From: JAKACA01 sp050010115
GTDB lineage: Bacteria > Actinomycetota > Acidimicrobiia > Acidimicrobiales > Bog-793
Direction of reading: 5' to 3'
Assembly: GCA_050010115.1 (NCBI GenBank)
Contig: JBEKLQ010000101.1
Location: 1-15,379 of the forward strand
DNA: 15,379 nucleotides
Below the pieces are notes generated by a model that was given only the letters and a program-made list of their open reading frames with translations, was not told the origin of the DNA and did no database searches. A program made the position numbers and the translations under genes. How positions within the stretch are numbered: position 1 is the stretch's first letter; every line of letters begins with the position of its first letter. This document shows positions 7,678-14,479 of the stretch, piece by piece.

Positions 7678-8754
7678 GTGACACGGCGGATGCTGGTAGC
7701 GGTGCTGGTGGGGGCCGCCCTGACGCTCTTCGGGCTGGCGGGAACGAGTTGTGCTCGCGCCGTGTCCACTCGGACGCCGACCACGACGTCCCGCGCTTAC
7801 GCCGCCAGCACCGGGACGCTCCCCACGTCCACTGCGACGAGCTCCACGGTGCCCGCCGCTCGGTCCAGCTCACCGTGCGGCAGGGTCTCCCCGGCCCCGA
7901 CGTACCGGCATGTGATCTGGATCCTCGAGGAGAACTCCTCGTACAGCAGCATCATCGGATCCGCCGGCACTCCCTACCTCGCGTCGCTCGCCCAGCGGTG
8001 CGGCGTGGCGAGCGACTACCACAACATCACGCACCTGAGCCTCCCGAACTACCTCGGGCTCACGGACGGAGCTCCGTTGGCGGCGCTGAGCCCCTACCTC
8101 GACGACTGCTCGCCCTCGCCGTCATGCGAGGTCACGACGACCAACCTGTACGAGCAGGCGGCATCCGCCGGCGGCTGGAAGGGTTACGCCGAGTCGATGC
8201 CGTCCAACTGTGACCGGGCCTACGCCGGTAACTACGCGCCGAGGCACAATCCGGCCGTCTACTACACAGACCTCACCAGCTGCTCCAGCGACGACCTGGC
8301 GCTCGGGACGGCGACCGACTCGCCGCTGATCCGGGACTTCTCCAGCCAGTCGACCGCGCCGGCGTTCGCGCTCGTGACGCCGAACATCTGCGATGACATG
8401 CACGGCGCCACCGGGTGCCCGAACAACCTGATCAAGACCGGCGACAGCTGGCTCGAGCAGTGGATCCCGCTCGTGACGGCGACCCCGGTGTACCGGTCCG
8501 GCGATACGGCGATCTTCATCGTCTGGGACGAGGGGGCCGGCGGGACCCTGGGCGAGAACTGTGTGACCAACACGGCCGACCCGAGCTGCCATGTGCCGCT
8601 GGTCGTGATCGCTCCCTCGGTGCCACCAGGGACGGTCTTCAGTGCCTTCCTCGACCACTACTCCCTGCTCAAGACGACCGAGGACCTGCTCGGCTACCCG
8701 GAGCTCGGGCTCGCGAGGTCGGCTATGTCGATGGCGGCGGGTTTCGATCTCTAG
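7678..8754 (+). CDS. secreted SapM-like acid phosphatase / phosphoesterase (PF04185 type)
   Basis: Predicted exported phosphomonoesterase of 358 aa. The N-terminus MTRRMLVAVLVGAALTLFGLAGTSCARA is a signal peptide with a Cys at 25; the lipobox is imperfect, so a lipoprotein is possible but unproven. Residues ~29-75 are a Ser/Thr/Pro-rich linker. The catalytic domain shows HVIWILEEN at 78-86, THLSLPNYLGLTDG at 118-131, TPNICDDMHG at 234-243, FIVWDEG at 280-286 and LDHYSLLKTTEDLLGYPELG at 325-344, matching the metal- and phosphate-binding blocks of SapM/phosphatidylinositol-3-phosphatase-like enzymes. GTG 7678 is chosen because AAGGAGG sits 6 nt upstream and it gives a clean signal peptide; ATG 7645, 7648 or 7654 would add up to 11 residues. 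Several Cys pairs suggest disulfides outside the cell. The substrate is unknown. Confidence 0.9.
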   Translation: MTRRMLVAVLVGAALTLFGLAGTSCARAVSTRTPTTTSRAYAASTGTLPTSTATSSTVPAARSSSPCGRVSPAPTYRHVIWILEENSSYSSIIGSAGTPYLASLAQRCGVASDYHNITHLSLPNYLGLTDGAPLAALSPYLDDCSPSPSCEVTTTNLYEQAASAGGWKGYAESMPSNCDRAYAGNYAPRHNPAVYYTDLTSCSSDDLALGTATDSPLIRDFSSQSTAPAFALVTPNICDDMHGATGCPNNLIKTGDSWLEQWIPLVTATPVYRSGDTAIFIVWDEGAGGTLGENCVTNTADPSCHVPLVVIAPSVPPGTVFSAFLDHYSLLKTTEDLLGYPELGLARSAMSMAAGFDL

Positions 8755-8819
8755 CACGCCGGCAGCGCGACTCACGCCGCCAGGGCGGCTCACCTCCGGG
8801 GGTGCCACGATGGACGGCC

Positions 8820-9176
8820 ATGGCGACCGATGAAGAGACCGCCGCCGCCCTGCGCGCACGCAAAGCCGACCTTGCCGGCGAGGTCACCGCGCTGGCAGAG
8901 CCCATCCGGGCGCCGGGTGTGCAGGTGCAATTCGGAAAGCGGGCCGGCGACCACACGAGCGACGCCGTGATGCAGATGGAGCGCTCGGTTGCCGCGGAGC
9001 AGCTCCACCACGTCTCGATCGAGATCGACCGAGCGCTCGAGAAACTCGCCGAAGCCACCTACGGCCGCTGCGACGCCTGCGGGGGTGAGATCGCTCCCGA
9101 GCGGCTCGAGGCGTTGCCGTGGGCGACCCGGTGCATCGGCTGCCAGGCGGCGAACCGGCACGCTCCCGATCGGTAG
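8820..9176 (+). CDS. DksA/TraR-family C4 zinc-finger protein
   Basis: A 118-residue protein with a mostly helical N-terminal part (charged helices at about 5-28 and 45-80, expected to form a coiled-coil hairpin) followed by a C-terminal Zn finger, Cys84-x2-Cys87-x17-Cys105-x2-Cys108. This is the DksA/TraR layout; such proteins enter the RNA polymerase secondary channel and tune transcription, though many short actinobacterial members are untested. ATG 8820 is used; its SD is weak, and GTG 8802 in frame is an alternative that adds six residues. It follows the phosphatase gene by 65 bp and is probably an independent gene or a loose operon partner. Confidence 0.9.
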   Translation: MATDEETAAALRARKADLAGEVTALAEPIRAPGVQVQFGKRAGDHTSDAVMQMERSVAAEQLHHVSIEIDRALEKLAEATYGRCDACGGEIAPERLEALPWATRCIGCQAANRHAPDR

Positions 9177-9304
9177 CTCAGGCGCCGAGGTTAGTGAGCC
9201 CGCGTCAGGCGCTCCAGGAGCCGACGCCACCGATGTGGTCGATCGTGACGTGCTCCGGGACGCGCACGGGGACCTGGCGGGCGCCGGTGCCTACGATCGT
9301 GGCG

Positions 9305-9874
9305 ATGCAGATGCTTTTCCAGCCCGAGGACGTGCACTGCGGAGAACTGATGATGCGCGCTTTCGTACCGGCCGATGCCGAGATGCTCGTGAGGGTCGCA
9401 GCCGACCCGTTGATCCGCCTGTGGAACCCGTTCGACCCTGACCTGTCGGTCGTCGGGCTGGACGCTGCCAGGATCTGGTGCGCGAACCGCGCCGATTGGT
9501 CGGATGGGAGCCACGCGAGCTGGGCGATCGCCTTCTCCGAGCAGCCGGCCCAGGCGATCGGGTCCATCTCGCTGTTCCAGATCGAGCCGGACCAGGACTG
9601 CTGCCAGGGTGGGTACTGGGTGTCGCCGGGGTGCCGCGGGCAAGGAGTCGCCTGGCGAGCGCTCCGGGCAGCGGCTCAGTTCGCCTTCGATCGGTTGAAA
9701 CTTCATCGGGTCGAGATCTTCCACAGCGTGGAGAATCACGCATCGTGCAGAACGGCCGAGCGGGCAGGGCTCCGGCTCGAGGGCACGCATCGCCTGTCCC
9801 ACCGGTATGGGGACGGTCAGTTCCACGACGAGCACTGCCATGCGGTACTGGAGGCCGATTACCGGTCGCCCTGA
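9305..9874 (+). CDS. GNAT-family N-acetyltransferase, RimJ/RimL type
   Basis: A 189-residue acyl-CoA-dependent N-acetyltransferase. The pattern is MRAFVPADAEML (strand 1/helix 1), an acceptor-side insertion, AIGSISLFQIE, then the acetyl-CoA pyrophosphate loop GYWVSPGCRGQGVAWRAL with R-G-Q-G-V-A at 111-116, and the ENHASCRTAERAGLRLEG block at 144-160 characteristic of RimJ/RimL-like members. These acetylate protein N-termini, amino acids or drugs; the target here is unknown. ATG 9305 is used; GTG 9299 is also in frame and neither has a good SD. The preceding 128 bp (9177-9304) hold no gene I can support. Confidence 0.9.
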   Translation: MQMLFQPEDVHCGELMMRAFVPADAEMLVRVAADPLIRLWNPFDPDLSVVGLDAARIWCANRADWSDGSHASWAIAFSEQPAQAIGSISLFQIEPDQDCCQGGYWVSPGCRGQGVAWRALRAAAQFAFDRLKLHRVEIFHSVENHASCRTAERAGLRLEGTHRLSHRYGDGQFHDEHCHAVLEADYRSP

Positions 9875-9935
9875 GGCTCCCGGCGCCCGGCCGTCCCGGC
9901 GCCGCTTGGCCCGGAGCATGAGCCCAGCCGTCGGC

Positions 9936-9951
9936 GGGCCGCGGCGGGCCC
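9936..9951. terminator. GC-rich hairpin after the acetyltransferase gene
   Basis: GGGCC (9936-9940), 6-nt loop, GGCCC (9947-9951), in the 95-bp gap between the acetyltransferase and the channel gene. There is no T-run, so this is only a weak terminator candidate in very GC-rich DNA. Confidence 0.2.
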
Positions 9952-9969
9952 AGGCGCCTGTCAGGATGA

Positions 9970-10845
9970 ATGTTGATGATGTTGGCGGTTACCCCCTTGA
10001 CGGACTTCACGACGTGGCTGCGTTCGGGCGCCCTCGAGATCGTCATGCTCGTCAGCGGAGCCGTGCTCCTCTCACGGGTTGTCACGTGGTTGAGCCGCTG
10101 GGAGGCGGCGCGCATCGACAAGCGGATCCAAGCGACCGACGCCCTCGTCCGATCGGAGGCCACCAAGCACCGTCAGGCCGTCACCGGTGTGCTGACGTGG
10201 TCGTTCCTGGCGTTGCTGTATTTCGTTGTGGCCATCCTCATCCTTCAGCGGCTCGGCGTCCCCATCGCAAGCCTGCTCGGGCCGGCAGCGGTGGCCGGCG
10301 TCGCGCTCGGTTTCGGGGCGCAGCGGGTGGTGCAGGACGTGCTGGCCGGGTTTCTTATCGTGACGGAACGTCAGTATGGCTACGGCGACATCGTGCGGAT
10401 CACCACCACCTCGGCGGTCGTCACGATGGGCACGGTCGAGGAAGTCACGCTCCGTATCACCCGGCTCCGGACGGTCAACGGTGAGGTCGTATACGTGCCG
10501 AACGGGCAGATCATCTTCGCGACAAACCTGTCGCGCGACTGGGCTCGGGCGGTGATCGACGTGCCGCTGCCGGCGGCCACTGATGTCAGTGCGGCCTCAA
10601 GCGTGCTGCGAAAGGTGGGGAAGGAGGCGTTTGCCGACGAGTGGCTACGGCAGCTCCTGCTCGACGCGCCGTCGGTGATGGGCGTCGAGTCCATCTCCGT
10701 CGACCAGATCGACATCCGGGTCGTCGCAAGGACGCTTCCCGGCAAGCAGTTCGAGGTGAGCCGCACCCTCCGCGCCCGCATCGCCACGGCGCTGCGTGAA
10801 GCGGGCATCGCGGAGGCGACCATGGTGACCGGGGGAGAGCAATGA
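9970..10845 (+). CDS. MscS-family small-conductance mechanosensitive channel
   Basis: Inner-membrane channel of 291 aa that releases solutes on osmotic downshock. Three membrane segments are seen at about 19-39, 70-93 and 97-130; the third is the pore helix with the Gly/Ala pattern GPAAVAGVALGFGAQRVVQD. The family beta domain follows (ERQYGYGDIVRI, LRTVNGEVVYVPNGQII, NLSRDW) and then an alpha/beta C-terminal domain. ATG 9970 is used; ATG 9976 and 9979 are close alternatives. The stop overlaps the start of the Thr-rich membrane gene as ATGA, so the two are translationally coupled and perhaps physically associated. Confidence 0.95.
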   Translation: MLMMLAVTPLTDFTTWLRSGALEIVMLVSGAVLLSRVVTWLSRWEAARIDKRIQATDALVRSEATKHRQAVTGVLTWSFLALLYFVVAILILQRLGVPIASLLGPAAVAGVALGFGAQRVVQDVLAGFLIVTERQYGYGDIVRITTTSAVVTMGTVEEVTLRITRLRTVNGEVVYVPNGQIIFATNLSRDWARAVIDVPLPAATDVSAASSVLRKVGKEAFADEWLRQLLLDAPSVMGVESISVDQIDIRVVARTLPGKQFEVSRTLRARIATALREAGIAEATMVTGGEQ

Positions 10846-11231
10846 CGACACCGAGCGGGACCGCTCGTTGGCGTAGCCGTCTCGGCCACGTGCGGCCGTC
10901 AACCTGGATCGCGCTCGGCATCTTCCTGGCGGCATTGTTTCTCTACTTCTACTACCGCCCCGCATACCAGGTGCTCTATGTCGTGCCCGGTAGCGAGACC
11001 ACCTCAACCACGACGGCCGTGACGACGACGCGGCCGATCACGACGACGACGAAGCCGGTTCAGTCGACGACGACGACGACCCTCCACAAGACATCGAGTA
11101 CCACTACCACGACGACGTCGAGTACCACCACGACGACGGGTGGCTCCAGCACCACGACGACGGGTGGCTCCAGTACCACGACGACGTCAGCCGGCGGATC
11201 GTCCTCGACGACGACGTCAGCGGGGGGGTAG
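10842..11231 (+). CDS. single-pass membrane protein with Thr-rich repeat tail
   Basis: A 129-residue protein with a basic N-terminus (residues 1-20), one membrane helix at about 22-38 (WIALGIFLAALFLYFYY) and a tail from about 52 made almost only of Thr, Ser and Gly. The tail ends with near-repeats of GGSSTTTT and SAGGSSSTTT. The topology suggests the cytoplasmic N-terminus anchors a disordered outer tail that could be glycosylated or span the wall; similar Thr tails are frequent in Acidimicrobiia. GGGGGAG lies just before ATG 10842, and the ATGA overlap couples it to the channel gene. No family function is known to me. The DNA of the tail is a low-complexity acg/acc run and may vary in length. 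Confidence 0.8.
   Translation: MTTPSGTARWRSRLGHVRPSTWIALGIFLAALFLYFYYRPAYQVLYVVPGSETTSTTTAVTTTRPITTTTKPVQSTTTTTLHKTSSTTTTTTSSTTTTTGGSSTTTTGGSSTTTTSAGGSSSTTTSAGG
11130..11219 (+). repeat. imperfect tandem repeat encoding the Gly-Ser-Thr tail
   Basis: Units built from ACGACGACGGGTGGCTCCAG are repeated with small changes (around 11132-11151 and 11156-11175), followed by two ACGACGTCAG-type units to 11219. They encode the GGSSTTTT/SAGGSSSTTT repeats. Expansion or contraction by slippage in steps of three would keep the frame. Confidence 0.6.
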
Positions 11232-11233
11232 CT

Positions 11234-11269
11234 GCCGCCGGCGCGTCAGCTCTGGTTGCGCCGGGCGGC
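11234..11269. terminator. hairpin at the convergent ends of the Thr-tail and catalase genes
   Basis: GCCGCCGGCGC at 11234-11244 pairs with GCGCCGGGCGGC at 11258-11269 with one bulged base and a 13-nt loop. It starts 3 bp after the Thr-tail stop and includes the last codons and stop of the catalase gene, so it could end transcription from both sides. No T-run is present, so the role is inferred from position. Confidence 0.4.
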
Positions 11270-12715
11270 GACCCCCTCCGCGATGCGAGCGCCGAACTCG
11301 GCGTCGGCGGCGGTGAAGTGGGCTATGGACCGCTGGACGATGCCGTCGCCAGCCGGCGAGCGCGTCACCTGGCTGAGGCCGGTGACGATGTTCTCGACCA
11401 GCCGGCTCTGGGCGTCTGGCTTCTGCAGCCGGTAGAGGTCTCCGGCCTGGGCGAAATCGTTGCTCTCACGGTCATCCCACTCGTAGGTGCCGGACACCCC
11501 CCCTGACTCCAAGCCGGCGTAGAGCGGCTCGCCGGTCTCCACCGGACCACCGAAACTGTTCGGCTCGTAGTTCTTCGAGCGACCGCCGTTGTCGCCGAAC
11601 GCCATGGCGCCATCCCGGCCGTAGTTGGCCACCGGAGCGGCGTGGGCGGCGTTGACCGGCACCTGGGTGTGATTGATGCCCAAGCGGTAACGATGGGCGT
11701 CCCCGTAGGCGAAGAGCCGCCCCTGCAGCATCTTGTCCGGCGACGGCCCGATGCCCGGCACGAAGTTGCCAGGATCGAAACCTGCCTGCTCCACGTGGGC
11801 GAAGTAATTGTCGGCATTGCGGTCGAGCACCAGCCGGCCGATCTCGCGCAGCGGATAGTCGGCGTAGTGCCACACCTTCGTGAGGTCGAACGGGTTGACG
11901 GGGTAGGTCGCTGCATCAACCGCCGGCATGATCTGGACCTTCACGGTCCACGACGGCGCGTCACCCCGCTCGATTGCCTGGACGAGATCGTGGTTGTGGG
12001 ACTCGGGGTCCAGCCCGGCCGTCTCGGCAGCCTCGGACGAGGTCAGCGTCTCGATGCCCTGGTCGGTCTTGAAGTGGTACTTCACGAAGAAGCGCTCACC
12101 GGCCTGGTTCACCCACTGGTACGTGTGCGAGCCGAAGCCGTCCATGTGCCGGTACGACGCCGGGATGCCACGATCGCCGAACAGCCAGGTGAACATGTGC
12201 GTGGCTTCGGGGGAGTGGGAGAAGAAATCCCAGACGTTGTCGGGCTCCTGGGCGTTCGTGAACGGGTCCGGCTTCTGCGAGTGGATGAAGTCGGGGAACT
12301 TGAGCGGGTCGCGGATGAAGAAGATCGGCGTGTTGTTGCCGACGAGGTCGTAGTTGCCGTCCTCGGTGTAGAACTTGACCGCGTAACCCCTCGGGTCGCG
12401 CACCGCCTCCGGTGCGCCGCGGCCGCCGGCGACTGTGGAGAACCGGACGAAGGTCTCGGTGCGCTTGCCGACCTCCGACAGGAACCGTGCCTTCGTCCAG
12501 GCCGTCACGTCAGCGGTGACCTCGAACTGGCCGTAGGCGCCTGAGCCGCGAGCGTGCACGATCCGCTCAGGGATGCGCTCGCGGTTGAAGCGGGCGAGCT
12601 TCTCGATGAGGTGCTGGTCCTGCAGCAGTACGGGCCCGCCGGGTCCTGCCGTCTGGGAGTGCTGGTTGTCGGCAACCGGAGCACCGGACTCGGTGGTCAA
12701 GTGTTGATCTGACAT
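11246..12715 (-). CDS. katA: monofunctional haem catalase (small-subunit clade)
   Basis: Decomposes hydrogen peroxide to water and oxygen in the cytoplasm. It is 489 aa, normal for small-subunit catalases (~480-500), without the flavodoxin-like tail of large ones. Landmarks are the active-site block RIPERIVHARGSGAYG with catalytic His54, RFSTVAGGRGAPEAVRDPRG, the distal Asn region GNNTPIFFIRD at 126-136, and the proximal haem-binding block RLFAYGDAHRYRLG with Arg333 and the haem-ligand Tyr337. ATG 12715 has GGAGG 7 nt upstream. The divergent LysR gene keeps the OxyR cysteines, and an OxyR-like site lies between them, so peroxide induction is likely. The symbol katA is by family convention. 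Confidence 0.97.
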   Translation of the reverse strand: MSDQHLTTESGAPVADNQHSQTAGPGGPVLLQDQHLIEKLARFNRERIPERIVHARGSGAYGQFEVTADVTAWTKARFLSEVGKRTETFVRFSTVAGGRGAPEAVRDPRGYAVKFYTEDGNYDLVGNNTPIFFIRDPLKFPDFIHSQKPDPFTNAQEPDNVWDFFSHSPEATHMFTWLFGDRGIPASYRHMDGFGSHTYQWVNQAGERFFVKYHFKTDQGIETLTSSEAAETAGLDPESHNHDLVQAIERGDAPSWTVKVQIMPAVDAATYPVNPFDLTKVWHYADYPLREIGRLVLDRNADNYFAHVEQAGFDPGNFVPGIGPSPDKMLQGRLFAYGDAHRYRLGINHTQVPVNAAHAAPVANYGRDGAMAFGDNGGRSKNYEPNSFGGPVETGEPLYAGLESGGVSGTYEWDDRESNDFAQAGDLYRLQKPDAQSRLVENIVTGLSQVTRSPAGDGIVQRSIAHFTAADAEFGARIAEGVAARRNQS

Positions 12716-12811
12716 TGATGAGCCTCCATGTCTTCGTCTCTACCCACATGATGGCGGCGCCATCGCGAGAAGTCCAAGTGATTGTCTCTATGGTGGTGAT
12801 AATCTGAAGTA
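12716..12811. promoter_or_regulatory. divergent catalase/OxyR promoter region
   Basis: A 96-bp region shared by the two divergent genes. For the catalase (minus strand) a possible -35 TTGGAC at 12772-12777 and -10 CATCAT at 12748-12753 are 18 bp apart; both are imperfect. The OxyR-like site lies just upstream of that -35, the usual place for an activator. Confidence 0.4.
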
Positions 12812-12813
12812 AT
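12777..12813. promoter_or_regulatory. candidate OxyR binding site
   Basis: The known OxyR target is four ATAG/CTAT tetramers each 7 bp apart. Here the two central tetramers fit well: CTAT at 12788-12791, 7 bp, ATAA at 12799-12802 (7 of 8 positions). The outer two (12777-12780 and 12810-12813) match only about half. The site abuts the putative catalase -35 and overlaps the start of the regulator gene, fitting activation of the catalase and autorepression. Confidence 0.45.
12790..12807 (+). other. five-codon mini-frame just before the OxyR coding region
   Basis: ATG GTG GTG ATA ATC TGA ends 4 nt before the ATC at 12812. It may be chance, a leader that feeds ribosomes to the regulator gene, or the true start separated from the gene by a one-base shift: dropping one base before the TGA would give MVVIIEVIERPTLQQL in frame with the helix-turn-helix. 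Confidence 0.2.
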
Positions 12814-13795
12814 CGAACGGCCGACACTGCAACAGCTGACGTACCTCGTCGCTCTGGCCGAGCAACGGCACTTCGGGAGAGCGGCCGACGCGTGTGCCAT
12901 AACCCAACCGGCGCTCAGCAGCCAGATCCGGGAGCTCGAGCGCCGCCTTGGGGTGACGCTGGTTGAGCGGCTCCCCCGTGGGTTGCTGCTGACCGCCGCG
13001 GGGGAACGCGCCGTCGCCCAAGCTACCCAGATCCTTCGTGCGGTCGACGAGCTCGTGGAGCAGGCGAGCCTGCAGGGGCACCTGGTCAGCGGACCGTTGC
13101 GGATCGGCGTGATCCCGACGATGGCGCCGTACGTGTTGCCACAGCTCGTGCCGGTGCTCGCCGCCCGCTTTCCCGCTGCCGAGCTCCATCTCCGCGAGCT
13201 GCGCACGGCGGCCATCGTCACCGAGCTCCGCAGCGGGCGCCTCGACCTAGGGATCCTGGCCGTGCCTGTGCCCGAGTCGCAGGGCGTGGTGAGCGAGCCG
13301 GTCGCGAGTGATCCGTTTCTTCTCGCGGTCTCCCACCAGCACCCGCTCGCGGCCGGTCACACCCCCCTCGACGTGGAGGTCCTCCACGACCTCGAAGTCC
13401 TGCTGCTCGAGGACGGGCATTGCCTGCGCACCCAGGCGCTCGAGGTCTGCCAATTCGCCGGCGCTCAGCCCACGACCGTCCACGACACGAGCTTGGCCAC
13501 ACTCGTGCAGATCGTGGCGAGCGGGAACGGGGTCACGCTCCTGCCACTCAGCGCCGCAGCGGTGGAGGCCCGGCCCGGTAACGGCATCACGTTGCGCGAG
13601 TTCCGGGCGCCGACACCGTCTCGGACGATCGGCCTCGCGTGGCGAGCTACCTCGCCTCGGGATGCGAATTACCGGGAGCTCGCGGAGCTGTTCCGGCCGG
13701 TGCTCGCTCTGCCGGAACAGCGACCTAGCCACCGGAGATCCACGGGCCACCCTCGACGTCATACGCCGTCGCATGCTTGGGCTGGTACAGGCTGA
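12812..13795 (+). CDS. oxyR: LysR-family peroxide sensor, OxyR-like
   Basis: Transcription factor with an N-terminal winged helix-turn-helix (LQQLTYLVALAEQRHF, GRAADACAITQPALSSQI) and a periplasmic-binding-like sensor domain. The blocks GPLRIGVIPTMAPYVLP, LLLEDGHCLRTQALEVC and the late SRTIGLAWR match OxyR. Cys204 and Cys213 are nine residues apart exactly like the redox pair Cys199/Cys208 of E. coli OxyR. The start is a problem: the frame closes at TAA 12800-12802, and no ATG, GTG or TTG occurs in frame until GTG 12953, which would delete the helix-turn-helix. I use ATC 12812, which gives 327 aa; a rare start, coupling to the mini-frame at 12790-12807, or a one-base error are all possible. 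The 3' end overlaps the convergent VOC gene by 71 bp, giving a tail about 20 residues longer than usual. Confidence 0.85.
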   Translation: MERPTLQQLTYLVALAEQRHFGRAADACAITQPALSSQIRELERRLGVTLVERLPRGLLLTAAGERAVAQATQILRAVDELVEQASLQGHLVSGPLRIGVIPTMAPYVLPQLVPVLAARFPAAELHLRELRTAAIVTELRSGRLDLGILAVPVPESQGVVSEPVASDPFLLAVSHQHPLAAGHTPLDVEVLHDLEVLLLEDGHCLRTQALEVCQFAGAQPTTVHDTSLATLVQIVASGNGVTLLPLSAAAVEARPGNGITLREFRAPTPSRTIGLAWRATSPRDANYRELAELFRPVLALPEQRPSHRRSTGHPRRHTPSHAWAGTG

Positions 13796-14111
13796 TCTCG
13801 CCGGCGCCAGGGACCTCGAGCGTCGTGATCAACCCAAAACCTTGATCCTCGACCCCAGAGGTGAACTCCACACCGCGGCTCGCGAGATGGGCAACCGTCG
13901 CCTCGACGTCGTCGCACATGAGGTACAGCCGATGGCGGCCGCTTGCATTGGTCTCGTCAGTCGGATGGATTCCCAGTTCCGACGGCGGCAGCTTGAAGAT
14001 GAGCCAACCATTGTGGGCGTCCACGTACGGGAGCTCGAGGACGTCCCGGAAAAAGGCCCTTGCCTTCTCGGCGTCGTCGGCGAAGATGATCGTGTGGGCC
14101 GCGAGGATCAT
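13725..14111 (-). CDS. VOC / glyoxalase-bleomycin resistance fold protein
   Basis: A 128-residue vicinal-oxygen-chelate protein with two beta-alpha-beta-beta-beta halves: MILAAHTIIFADDAEKARAFFRDVLELP, then a WLIFKLPPSELGIHP strand pair, RHRLYLMCDDVEATVAHLASRGVEF, and GLITTLEVPGAGEISLYQPKH. His6 and Glu105 sit where VOC enzymes often bind a metal, but ligands are not fully conserved across the family and activity cannot be predicted; isomerase, dioxygenase and resistance proteins all share the fold. ATG 14111 is used; there is no strong SD. It converges on the OxyR-like gene with a 71-bp overlap of the 3' ends. Confidence 0.9.
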   Translation of the reverse strand: MILAAHTIIFADDAEKARAFFRDVLELPYVDAHNGWLIFKLPPSELGIHPTDETNASGRHRLYLMCDDVEATVAHLASRGVEFTSGVEDQGFGLITTLEVPGAGEISLYQPKHATAYDVEGGPWISGG

Positions 14112-14143
14112 GACTGGAGCGTACCGACGCCGGGCGCTTTGCG

Positions 14144-14479
14144 ATGAGGCCGCACGGAGTTATCGTGTTCTGCAATGCCGCCATGGGACGACTCATCGTC
14201 CAGTCGCCGGCGGAGTGCATCGGGAGGAACGTCGTCGAATGGCTGCACCCCGACGAGCTCGAGCGGGCCGGCGGGCTGATGTCGCTGAGCAACACGGAAC
14301 AGCCACCGCCGGGCATGAGCCGATTCAAGGTGGCCCATTCGGATGGCACGTGGGTGCCGCTCGAGGTCTCCGCCGGCGCCGTCTGGGTCCGCCTCAGCGA
14401 GGCACTCGTCGACGCTGCCGACGGGGCGCTGGCCGAGGCCAAGGCCTCCGGCCGGTCGACCTACCGCGTGGCCCGCTGA
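14144..14479 (+). pseudogene. PAS domain joined to the last helix of a GGDEF domain, probable deletion relic
   Basis: An uninterrupted 111-codon frame. Residues 4-78 look like a PAS sensor domain (GVIVFCNAAMGRLI, SPAECIGRNVVEWLHPDELERAG, FKVAHSDGTWVPLEVSAG) that begins without the usual first strand. From about residue 86 the sequence LVDAADGALAEAKASGRSTYRVAR resembles the C-terminal helix of GGDEF diguanylate cyclases (typically ADAALYRAKAAGR..). The whole catalytic core with the GGDEF loop would lie between them and is missing, so an in-frame deletion of a PAS-GGDEF gene is the simplest reading. There is no clear SD before ATG 14144. It could still make a small PAS protein. Its TGA overlaps the next ATG (TGATG). 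Confidence 0.6.

Noticed and set aside
7454..7873. N-terminal extension of the LLM oxidoreductase to position 7873
   Set aside because: The stretch crosses the divergent phosphatase start and the nitroreductase relic and is not like the family; homologues begin at MRFAFK.
8776..8789. GCCGC-CAGG-GCGGC hairpin as terminator of the phosphatase gene
   Set aside because: The stem is only 5 bp with a 4-nt loop and no T-run; such matches are common by chance at this GC content.
9191..9919. Minus-strand frames across the acetyltransferase gene and the gap before it
   Set aside because: The plus-strand GNAT motifs are clear; the minus frames show no family pattern, and the gap 9177-9304 has nothing I can support.
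11020..11225. Repeat run that might be taken for a CRISPR array
   Set aside because: The units are acg/acc codon runs inside a coding frame for a Thr-rich tail, with no spacers.
11642..12544. Open plus-strand frame of 300 codons opposite the catalase
   Set aside because: The catalase has complete active-site and haem motifs; the plus frame is a shadow.
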